This document shows positions 1 through 6,000 of a DNA stretch of 6,188 nt, piece by piece. The stretch covers positions 20,837-27,024 of the forward strand of contig PFWQ01000004.1 of NCBI GenBank assembly GCA_002791215.1. Reading direction: 5' to 3'. The stretch is from a candidate division SR1 bacterium CG_4_9_14_3_um_filter_40_9. GTDB taxonomy: Bacteria; Patescibacteriota; Gracilibacteria; Absconditabacterales; Absconditicoccaceae. The translations under genes and the position numbers were made by a program. Positions within the stretch are counted from its first letter, which is position 1. Each line of letters begins with the position of its first letter. The notes below the pieces were generated by a model. It saw only the letters and a list, made by a program, of their open reading frames with translations. It did no database searches and was not told the origin of the DNA.

Positions 1-692
1 GCTGGGCCGTGGTCTGCTGCTTTTGCATCTCCTGCTTTTGCATCTCCTGGTTTAGCAGGTTCGCCTTCCTTACCGGCTTCTCAAGCAGGTGCTCATTCAG
101 CACCTTCAGCTGTAACGGCTTCTGCAACTGGCACTTCTTCGATTTCTTCTTCAGCCAATTTCAATACAGTGACTACTGCCTGTTCGAGATCATCCAACAC
201 GGTAACCTTATCAGAGACTTTTATATCCTTGACGAATATTGTATCGTTCATCGACTTGATGACTGAAATATCAACAGTGAAATTGTGCGGCAAATCTTGT
301 GGGAATGCTTCAACTTCAACGAAATCCTTGATTAGCTGGATTTTTCCTTCTCCAAGTTTTTCAACTGAAGATTCACCGATCATCACAATAGGAACTTCTG
401 TTCTAACTTTTTCGTCCTGTTTGACTGCCAAAAAATCTATGTGAATCAGATTGTCTGTCACGGGATCTACTTGGATATCCTGGATCAACACCATTTGATC
501 AATGTCCTTCCCTTTCAAGATGATAGGAGTCGAGTATCCAGCCTCTTTATATCTTTTGAGAAAATCATTTTTGATACAGCTTACACTCATCGGAGCTTTA
601 AGGTGTTTTCCATAGACTACAGCTGGGATCAATCATTGTTTCACCAGTTGATTAGCCTTTTCTCAGGCACGAGTATTTACGTTGAGTTCCAT
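1..692 (-). CDS. rplY: 50S ribosomal protein bL25 (CTC/TL5 family), 3' end outside window, four in-frame UGA read as Gly
   Basis: bL25 binds 5S rRNA in the central protuberance of the large subunit; the longer CTC form seen here adds a second beta domain. The ATG at 690-692 starts a frame that runs to the window edge (230 codons visible) if TGA is read as an amino acid. Residues 21-30 (LIPAVVYGKH) are the family hallmark, and the TGA just before them (633-635, codon 20) sits at the glycine of the G-[LK]-IPAV-YG motif. A second TGA (663-665, codon 10) also lies where the family has glycine. Residues about 1-90 form the 5S-binding domain and about 95-190 the CTC domain. From about residue 190 there is an Ala/Glu/Gly/Lys/Pro-rich tail with a GDAKA duplication and two more TGA codons (93-95 and 81-83). 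Under the standard code a caller would report only 93-632 from a TTG start, losing both ends. The gene starts 59 bp after the rplS stop and has no Shine-Dalgarno match. Confidence 0.95.
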
Positions 693-717
693 CTACTTAT
701 ATAATAAATTAAAATTA

Positions 718-733
718 TCTGATTGTCTGATTG
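718..733. repeat. 8-bp tandem duplication TCTGATTG x2
   Basis: Two perfect adjacent copies of TCTGATTG lie in the 59-bp spacer between rplS and rplY, beginning 26 bp upstream of the rplY start. They are followed at 736-754 by a looser AGATTACAAATTACAGATTA-like repeat that runs into the rplS stop codon. No function can be assigned; similar short duplications occur in other spacers of this cluster. Confidence 0.75.
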
Positions 734-751
734 CAGATTACAAATTACAGA

Positions 752-1135
752 TTATTTTGCTTTCATGAGATCGGAATCTCTTTGTTCGGAAGTTATTTTA
801 CTCTTCATCTTCGCGTCTTTACCTATTTTATCTCTGAGGTAGTAGAGTTTTGATTTTCTTGTCTTGAATGCATCCAATAAAATCACTTTCTTGAATTTGG
901 TGAATGATAAGGGATAGATTTTTTCGACCATCACTCCTGCGACGTCTCCTCTCACGGTAAAAGTACCATCAGCGTGCTGAGGATTTTTTACTTTGAGGAC
1001 GAGGCATTTGAACTTCCAAATTCTATTGTTTTCTCATTCCAATTTTTCGTGGATCTCCAATAACATTCCTGGTTTGACAGGGAGAATTTCGTTTTCATTT
1101 TTTTCTTGAAGATGTTTGATTCTTGCAAAATCCAT
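752..1135 (-). CDS. rplS: 50S ribosomal protein bL19, one in-frame UGA read as Gly
   Basis: bL19 lies at the subunit interface of the 50S particle and contributes to an intersubunit bridge. The frame from ATG 1133-1135 to TAA 752-754 is 127 codons, normal for the family (about 115-130). The bL19 features are clear: N-terminal VKPGMLLEIHEKLEG-type strand (residues about 20-34), the TFTVR segment, VEKIYPL, and the C-terminal RKSKLYYLRDKIGKDAK block, which matches the family's R-x-KLYYLR-x-x-x-GK signature. The single TGA (1034-1036, codon 34) falls on the glycine of the (V/L)EGE(K/N) motif just before the RI-W/Q-F strand; reading it as tryptophan or stop would break a conserved turn. Under the standard code only residues from about 61 on are recovered. 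The start has no Shine-Dalgarno sequence; an AT-rich 14-bp tandem repeat sits just upstream of it. It lies 105 bp after the 46-aa orphan gene, in the same direction. Confidence 0.96.
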
Positions 1136-1141
1136 GGGGGG

Positions 1142-1168
1142 ATAATTTTAAATGATAAATTTTAAATG
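1142..1168. repeat. 14-bp imperfect tandem repeat ATAAATTTTAAATG
   Basis: Two near-identical units, 1142-1154 (one A shorter) and 1155-1168, lie 7 bp upstream of the rplS start codon on the minus strand. The unit is purely AT apart from one G. It occupies the place where a ribosome binding site would be expected. Confidence 0.7.
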
Positions 1169-1175
1169 ATAGATA

Positions 1176-1240
1176 TACCCCACCTAACCTCCCCTATAAT
1201 GGGAGGGACAAGTCCCCCTCGTAGGGGGATTTAGGGGGTA
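1176..1240. repeat. Nested palindromic intergenic repeat (two hairpins within an outer stem)
   Basis: The outer arms TACCCC (1176-1181) and GGGGTA (1235-1240) enclose two hairpins: CCTCCC 1188-1193 with GGGAGG 1201-1206 (7-nt loop), and TCCCCCT 1213-1219 with AGGGGGA 1223-1229 (3-nt loop). The element fills most of the rplS upstream spacer and abuts the stop codon of the 46-aa gene. Such C-run/G-run intergenic elements are commonly dispersed in genomes of candidate phyla and Bacteroidota; this is from general knowledge and was not searched. It lacks a T-tract on either strand, so it is not called a terminator. Confidence 0.75.
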
Positions 1241-1381
1241 TTATTTACTTTTCTTATTCATCACTTTAGCTTTTCGCTTTTTTTGTTGTTCGAGGGAATT
1301 TCTTACATCCATGATAACTACCTTCTCGACTCTTGTTAATGCCTTATTCAACTTTTTCTTTGCTTTGGTCTTTAATCTCAT
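1241..1381 (-). CDS. Small lysine-rich hypothetical protein, 46 aa
   Basis: The frame ATG 1379-1381 to TAA 1241-1243 gives 46 residues, beginning MRLKTKAKKKLNKALTRVEK and ending KVMNKKSK. It has about 15 lysines and 4 arginines, no glycine, proline or cysteine, and an amphipathic helical pattern in the middle, so the product should be a strongly basic helical peptide. I do not recognise the family: it does not fit bS20, bS21, bL34, bL35 or bL36. Its place between ribosomal protein genes on the same strand, its charge and its size suggest an RNA-binding, ribosome-associated protein, but that is inference. AAAAGG touches the ATG directly, too close to act as a normal Shine-Dalgarno. Having no glycine, it gives no information about the genetic code. 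Confidence 0.6.
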   Translation of the reverse strand: MRLKTKAKKKLNKALTRVEKVVIMDVRNSLEQQKKRKAKVMNKKSK

Positions 1382-1390
1382 CCTTTTAAT

Positions 1391-1418
1391 AAATGTTAAA
1401 TGTTAAATGTTAAATGCT
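1391..1418. repeat. 7-bp tandem repeat AAATGTT x4
   Basis: Three perfect copies of AAATGTT (1391-1397, 1398-1404, 1405-1411) and a fourth with one change, AAATGCT (1412-1418), end 9 bp upstream of the 46-aa gene's start. The fourth unit is also the left arm of the inverted repeat at 1410-1463. Confidence 0.85.
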
Positions 1419-1463
1419 AAGTAGAGGGTTCCTATTATTTAGAACTTAACACTTAGCATTTAA
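1410..1463. repeat. Inverted repeat with 13-bp perfect arms, with inner 4-bp stem
   Basis: TTAAATGCTAAGT (1410-1422) is the exact reverse complement of ACTTAGCATTTAA (1451-1463), with a short inner stem GTTC 1428-1431 / GAAC 1442-1445. It fills the spacer between the 84-aa gene stop (1466-1468) and the tandem repeat before the 46-aa gene. In the direction of transcription no T-run follows, so it looks like a folded spacer or a repeat element rather than an intrinsic terminator. Confidence 0.8.
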
Positions 1464-1465
1464 AA

Positions 1466-1720
1466 CTATTTAAGCAAGTCTTTCAATCCTTTTTTCTCTA
1501 ACGCTTTCTGGATCATCGCTTTGGTGATGCCGAATTTCTTGATTCTTGCATCAGCTTTGATCTTGGTCTTGTAGACCCATTTGGTAGCGGCTTTGGCTTC
1601 TCTCTTCAAAAGAGAGACATATCGCTCGATAGCCTTATGTAATTTGTCGCCGGATTTTTTTCCATGCCGGCTTACGTTGTAGAATATATGCTTATGTTTT
1701 GCTCCACTCGTATCTCACAT
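1466..1720 (-). CDS. Basic hypothetical protein, 84 aa, UGA (Gly) at codon 2
   Basis: From ATG 1718-1720 to TAG 1466-1468 the frame gives 84 residues if the TGA at codon 2 (1715-1717) is read as glycine, starting M-G-D-T-S-G-A-K-H-K-H. It is basic and mainly helical, with a lysine/alanine-rich second half containing KWVYKTKIKADARIKKFG and ending KKGLKDLLK. I cannot assign a family. The spacing W...KI.A.AR....GI(T)...(I)..L.K.G(L) in residues 48-79 loosely recalls the conserved end of bL20, but the protein is shorter than bL20 (about 115 aa) and lacks its basic N-terminal arm, so this is a hint only. An upstream in-frame TAA limits extension. Under the standard code the start would be killed by the TGA and the gene missed. 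It lies 67 bp after rpsG and shares its strand and probably its transcript. Confidence 0.65.
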
Positions 1721-1758
1721 TGTGTGATAATTACTAAATTAAAAGATTGTAATATTTA

Positions 1759-1784
1759 GATTGCTTCGTCCCTCGCAATGACGG
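1759..1784. repeat. Dispersed palindromic repeat, copy A (GATTGC...GCAATGACGG)
   Basis: On the minus strand it reads CCGTCATTGCGAGGGACGAA then GCAATC, with ATTGC/GCAAT arms that can pair. It lies just downstream of the rpsG stop. A second version is at 2274-2301. This ATTGCGAG...GCAAT type of element is a widespread dispersed intergenic repeat in many bacterial genomes (general knowledge, not searched). Confidence 0.8.
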
Positions 1785-1787
1785 CTA

Positions 1788-2234
1788 CTAATTGATGTAT
1801 TTAGCCATGTATGCAAACGCTTTGTTGGCTTCTGCCATCTTGTGAGATTCTTCCTTCTTCTTGACTGCGTATCCTTGATTGGAATATGCTGCCAATAATT
1901 CTTCAGCGAGTTTTTTGTACATAGGTTTTCCTTTTTTGCTATGTGCAGCATCGAGAATCCATCTCACTGCATAGAAAAATCTTTTTACAGGTTTTACTTC
2001 TACAGGAACCTGATACACAGATCATCCAAGTCTTTTGGACTTGATCATGATGGTAGGAGAAGCGTTTTCTATAGCCGTTTCTACGACGATCGTAGGATTC
2101 ATATGTCCGCTTGATTTGATCTCTTTGAGTGTGTTATCAAAGATTTTTTTTGCGACACTTTTTTTACCTGCTTTCATAAGGTAATTTACAAGTTTATCTA
2201 AGTGTGCCTGTGATTGAGCTGGTGTATTTTCCAT
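1788..2234 (-). CDS. rpsG: 30S ribosomal protein uS7, one in-frame UGA read as Gly
   Basis: uS7 is the primary assembly protein of the 30S head and contacts the E-site tRNA and the mRNA exit. ATG 2232-2234 to TAG 1788-1790 gives 148 residues, slightly shorter than the usual 155-157. Visible family blocks are LVNYLMKAGKKSVAKKIF (residues about 15-32), NPTIVVETAIENASP, the KRLG-G-SVYQVPVEV segment (about 67-80), RWILDAA and the C-terminal KKKEESHKMAEANKAFAYM helix. The single TGA (2022-2024, codon 71) is the second glycine of the near-universal (R/K)(V/L)GG(A/S)-YQVPVEV motif. Standard-code callers would split the gene into two fragments, 2022-2234 and 1788-2018. The N-terminus (MENTPAQSQAH...) lacks the basic arm usual in uS7; an in-frame TAA upstream rules out a longer ATG start. 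It follows rpsL by 73 bp. Confidence 0.97.
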
Positions 2235-2246
2235 GATGATTGAAGT

Positions 2247-2262
2247 TTATAAAGTTATAAAG
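2247..2262. repeat. 8-bp tandem duplication TTATAAAG x2
   Basis: Two perfect adjacent copies of TTATAAAG sit 13-28 bp upstream of the rpsG start on the minus strand, where a translation initiation signal would be expected; no purine-rich Shine-Dalgarno is seen there. Confidence 0.75.
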
Positions 2263-2273
2263 TTCTTAATTGA

Positions 2274-2301
2274 GATTGCCACGCTTCGCTCGCAATGACG
2301 G
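2274..2301. repeat. Dispersed palindromic repeat, copy B (GATTGCCACGCTTCGCTCGCAATGACGG)
   Basis: It has the same ends as copy A at 1759-1784 (GATTGC and CTCGCAATGACGG) with a different centre. On the minus strand ATTGC and GCAAT arms flank GAGCGAAGCGTG. It lies between the rpsL stop and the rpsG start, so the two copies bracket rpsG in the same orientation. Confidence 0.85.
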
Positions 2302-2307
2302 TTTGCA

Positions 2308-2724
2308 TTATTTTTTTGGTTTTTTTGCTCCGTAGAGTGATCTTCCCTGTCTTCTTTTATCTACTGGATTCGCGTCGAATTTCCCTCTCAAGATGTGATA
2401 TCTCACACCTGGAAGGTCCTTTACTCTTCATCCTCTCACCAACACTACGCTGTGTTCTTGGAGCGTGTGAGATTCTCCTGGAATGTATGCTAATATTTCA
2501 GCTCCATTGGAAAGTCTTACCTTAGCAAATTTTCTCTGCGCAGAATTTGGTTTTTTCGGTCCCATCACAGAAACCTTCAAGCAAACTCATCTTTTGAAGG
2601 GAGCAGGTTTGTTTACTCTCTTGTTGTTGTCGAGTTTGTTGAGTCCATATTGAAGTGCAGGCGCCTTAGACTTATACTTTGGCTTTGTTCTTCCTGTTCT
2701 AATAAGTTGATTGATTGTTGGCAT
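2308..2724 (-). CDS. rpsL: 30S ribosomal protein uS12, two in-frame UGA read as Gly
   Basis: uS12 is the decoding-centre protein of the small subunit. ATG 2722-2724 to TAA 2308-2310 gives 138 residues, beginning with the canonical [11 protein letters not shown]. The length equals the long form known from Firmicutes, because the segment between PAL (22-24) and KRGVC (44-48) carries about 14 extra residues compared with E. coli. Conserved blocks include [38 protein letters not shown] and VRYH. TGA codons are at 2587-2589 (codon 46, the glycine of KRGVC) and 2428-2430 (codon 99, the second glycine of RGGRVKDLPG), both essentially invariant glycines. The lysines at 57/58 (PKKPNS) and 102 (GRVKDLP), where streptomycin-resistance changes occur in other bacteria, are unchanged. 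The frame stays open further upstream to 2826, but the family N-terminus fixes the start here. No Shine-Dalgarno is visible. It is the first gene of the ribosomal block. Confidence 0.98.
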
Positions 2725-2890
2725 TCGCAAAATAATAAAACAATAAAAAAAATGCGCGTGAACTCTTTTTATGTAATTGACATTTGAAAGCAAGAGAAAA
2801 TACCGAAAAAATAAGATAAAATACATTGAGCCTGATATCTGTGTTTTCGTCTAAATGAACCTCGCACAATATCTAAATAAACAAACCCAA
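2725..2890. other. AT-rich upstream region of rpsL; no gene seen
   Basis: This stretch must hold any promoter for the ribosomal block. On the minus strand it is T-rich close to the rpsL start (2728-2755) and contains several TATA-like hexamers, but no -35/-10 pair with good spacing stood out, so none is called. The open frame extending from rpsL back to 2826 codes a hydrophobic, non-conserved stretch and is considered non-coding. The change from the code-25 block to the block that looks standard-code lies somewhere between here and 3030. Confidence 0.5.
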
Positions 2891-2894
2891 CCTT

Positions 2895-2960
2895 CATCCC
2901 TCTGCCCCAGGGCACCCTCTCTTGAACAAGTTCAATTTACCTTGCCTTATCAAGGAGGGG
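2895..2960. repeat. Three-hairpin palindromic intergenic repeat element
   Basis: Three perfect short palindromes follow one another: TGCCCCAGGGCA (2903-2914), TTGAACAAGTTCAA (2922-2935) and CCTTGCCTTATCAAGG (2940-2955, 5-bp arms). They are bordered by CATCCCTCT on the left and GGAGGGG on the right. The element has the look of dispersed C/G-run intergenic repeats found in Bacteroidota and candidate-phylum genomes (general knowledge, not searched). It lies between the terminator of the surface-protein gene and the upstream region of rpsL, exactly in the zone where the character of the sequence changes. Confidence 0.65.
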
Positions 2961-2985
2961 AAATAGCTCAATGAAATTTTTTGAA

Positions 2986-3016
2986 TTAATAAAAAGGCCC
3001 GTAAAAAACGGGCCTT
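2986..3016 (-). terminator. Rho-independent terminator of the surface-protein gene
   Basis: On the minus strand AAGGCCCG (3016-3009) pairs perfectly with CGGGCCTT (3001-2994) around a 7-nt T-rich loop, followed directly by TTTTTATTAATT. It starts 14 bp after the TAA stop at 3031-3033. The stem is GC-rich and the T-tract follows on the minus side only, so it acts in the direction of the surface-protein gene. Confidence 0.92.
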
Positions 3017-3030
3017 AATATAAAGTTTTT

Positions 3031-6000
3031 TTATTGTCCCTTCACAATCATCGCCGAGAAAATATTTCCTTTGATGGTTATAAAGTTAACCGTGTAGATC
3101 CCTGCGGGATATTGACTGACATCAAATGATACGGTGGTTTCGTTGCTAGAGACTTTTTGTTGATAAACAATTTGTCCGATAACATTACTCACTCTGAAAG
3201 ATTCAATGTTTTCAACTCCTGCGATGTGGATGATATCCACTGCGGGATTTGGGTAAATGCTGATGTTGTTGAAGTTGTCGATGGGTAGCTCTTCTATACC
3301 GATATAAATACCGGAGATGATGTGGTTGATGCTGTCTGAACCGCAAGTATTCGTTGCGGTTAGCCACACGTTAAAATTTCCATTGATAGCGTAGGTATGG
3401 CTTGGATCGGATAATACCGAAGAGTTGCCGTCGCCGAAGTCCCACACGTAGGACGTGGCGTTGGATGAAGCGTTAGTAAAGTCTACGCGTCCCGATGAAT
3501 CAGGGACAACGTAGGCTGCAAATTCTGCCATCGGCAGAGGCGTAACAGTCACCGTAATTGTCTTCACACCTACACAACCCGTTGGGGCTGTTGCGATAAT
3601 CGAATAACTTGTCGTGGAAGATATGGTTGCGGTCGGATTTGGAATAAACGCGTTATTCAATCCGGTTGCTGGGGTCCAAGTAAATGCAGAGTTTGGTACT
3701 GAGGCAGAAGCGTTCAGCTGGATGGGTTGGTTTTCACACACAAACACATCGGAAGCTGTCACAACTGGAACAGGGTCGGCAGTAACATTTATCTGGTCAG
3801 ATGCGAAACATCCTGCAGCGTTGGTAACAAGAACGGTATAAGTAACGCTGCCTGATACCAGTGGTATAACGGTTGGATTTGCAATGTTTGGATTATCCAA
3901 TCCTGTCACTGGTGACCAACTGTAGTTGGTCGCACCTGTAACTATAATGTTTAAATTCGCACTGCTGCCAGTGCAAACAGCCACATCAAGTCCAGCATCA
4001 ACTGTGGGTAATGGACTAACAATAACTCCTACTACATCGGTAGCTGTACATCCTTGCGGACTGGTTACCGTTACGGTGTACACTGTTAAGACTGTAGGAT
4101 TTACTGTGGTTGAAGCACTTGTTGCACCTGTGCTCCATAGGTATGTTCCTCCGCCTGTTGCTGTGAAGTTTGCGCTGTTACCAATACAAATGGTCTGATC
4201 AGCACCTGCTTCTGCAATAGGCAATGGGTTAACAAATACGTTAACAATATCCGTTCCTTGGCAGCCGAAGCCGTTGTACCCAGTCACTGTGTATTGTGTA
4301 TTTGTGGTGTCGTTTATGATTATTGATGAGCCTGATTGATTGATCGGCATCCAGAGGTAACTTACTGCACCTGTTGCTGTAAGCGTATCTGAAGTACCTG
4401 CACAAATTGCATGATCCAGGCCTGCGTTTATAGTTGGAAGAGGGTTTACTGTCACTACAACCGTATCAGTCGTTGAACACATAGAGCTGTTCATCGCGGT
4501 TAATGTATAGGTAGTTGTAGTTGTCGGATTGACTGTTATGTCCGAAGTTGATGCTCCAGTTGACCATGAATAATACGGATAGAGATTCCCGCTTTGGTCA
4601 AATAATGAAACTGAAGTACCCGAACAAACTGTCCAATCTGTTCCCAAATCCACGGTGGGAGAAGCGTTGACGGTTATTGTCAAACCTCCACCACATGCTG
4701 TAGTTTGATTTAATGAATCGGTCACACTGACGAGCAAATAAGTAGTACTGCTTGTCGGACTTACCCATACTGTATGAGGAGAACTGGTAATGTTGTTTAT
4801 GACAATATTACTATTGCCATCATTATATGTCACCGACCAGGGGTTGATACCACTTAGGTTGATAACAAATGAAACGCTATCACCAGAACACATGGTTTGG
4901 TCTTGTGTACCGTAGCCGATTGATGCACTCGGTGGGTTTGGCGGCACGATAATTGTGATTTGCGCCGTTAATGTAGCACCTAAAGCATCCGTAGCAACTA
5001 CTGTGTAGGCTGTAGTAGCCAACGGCTGAGCGTATGGATTGTAGATAGTAGAATTGAACCCGACCGGGTTTGATGTCCATGAATAGGAATACGGTGGTGT
5101 TCCTCCGCTTACTAATGTTGTAAGTTGAGTAGTTTGACCTAAGCTAATCGCCGTTCCCAAAGATGAAATGATTGGGTTGGTTGGGTTAGCAAAGACAAAC
5201 GGTCCTCCGATAACAAACACGGTGACCTGATCTGTTGCTGTACAACCACCTGCATTGGTAACAGTAACGGTGTATTGAGTTGTTACTGCTGGCCAAACCT
5301 GTGGTTCTGCACTTGTTGAGCCATTGCTCCATGCATATGTGCATCCAGGGGCTGTAGAGGTGCCAATCGTCGTTGTATCTGTGATATTTATAGTCTGATC
5401 CATACCCGCATTAGGGGTAGGGGGAGTGTCAACGTTCACTGTTACTGAATCGGTTTGTGTTGCGCCAGAGGCGTCGGTTACGAGAACAGTAAATGTTGTT
5501 GTAGTAGTAAGTGTAACCATTTGATTTGCAGCGGTCGAACCGTTTGACCATACATATGTATACGGCGTAGTTCCGTCTGTAACAACAGTATTCAATTGTG
5601 TGCTTGCGCCTGAACATATGTTGGCGGGATTAGCACTTACTGAATTCAATGTTAACGGACCACCGTTTACGATCAATGTTGCGTTGTCAACAGTTGTACA
5701 CCCGTTTGAACCTGTTACGGTAACGGTATATGTACCTGCGGTGTTTACCGTAATAGAAGCTGTTGATGCGCCAGTTGACCAGTTATATGTCCCTCCGCCT
5801 GTTGCTGTGAATGTGGCTGAAGTGTTTGGCCAGGTGACTGTTTGATTTCCAACATTAACAATTGGTGATGGCTTAACTGTTATATTCGCCACATTGGAAT
5901 TTGCCTGGCAAGCACCGCTATACGCAATACACTGATAACTTCCGCCATCGCTGGTTGAAGTCATAGGCACTGTATACATAGCGCTTGTTGCCCCCGGTAT

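Noticed and set aside
9..704. Plus-strand open frames across rplY (9-266, 169-444, 441-704)
   Set aside because: They lie antisense to a clearly conserved gene, have biased Ser/Phe-rich composition and resemble no protein family.
1391..1418. CRISPR-like repeat array
   Set aside because: The units are 7 bp and directly adjacent, with no spacers; no cas gene is present.
1410..1463. Intrinsic terminator between the 84-aa and 46-aa genes
   Set aside because: The stem is AT-rich and no T-run follows it in the direction of transcription.
1739..1951. Minus-strand frame overlapping the 3' part of rpsG
   Set aside because: It is an out-of-frame shadow of rpsG that runs through a repeat element.
752..2234. 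Ribosomal genes as pseudogenes with nonsense mutations
   Set aside because: All interruptions are TGA at glycine sites, with no TAA/TAG interruptions or frameshifts, and the flanking protein sequence is well conserved.
2295..2525. Plus-strand open frame across rpsL
   Set aside because: It is antisense to uS12, which accounts fully for the region.
93..2589. In-frame TGA read as tryptophan (code 4) or as selenocysteine
   Set aside because: The positions are conserved glycines in uS12, uS7, bL19 and bL25; tryptophan is already coded by TGG in bL19, uS7 and the 84-aa gene; ribosomal proteins are not selenoproteins.
2725..2826. N-terminal extension of uS12 to 2826
   Set aside because: The canonical uS12 N-terminus PTINQLIR directly follows the ATG at 2724; the upstream residues are hydrophobic and have no family support.
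2780..2880. Promoter for rpsL
   Set aside because: Several AT-rich hexamers exist, but no -35/-10 pair with suitable spacing could be supported, and sigma-factor preferences of the lineage are not known to me.
3614..5845. Plus-strand frames at 3614-3841, 3926-4198 and 5600-5845, and minus frames at 4880-5080 and 5429-5617
   Set aside because: These are shadows of the repetitive surface-protein gene; their repeated motifs (such as VYVPPPVAV) arise from the repeated DNA.
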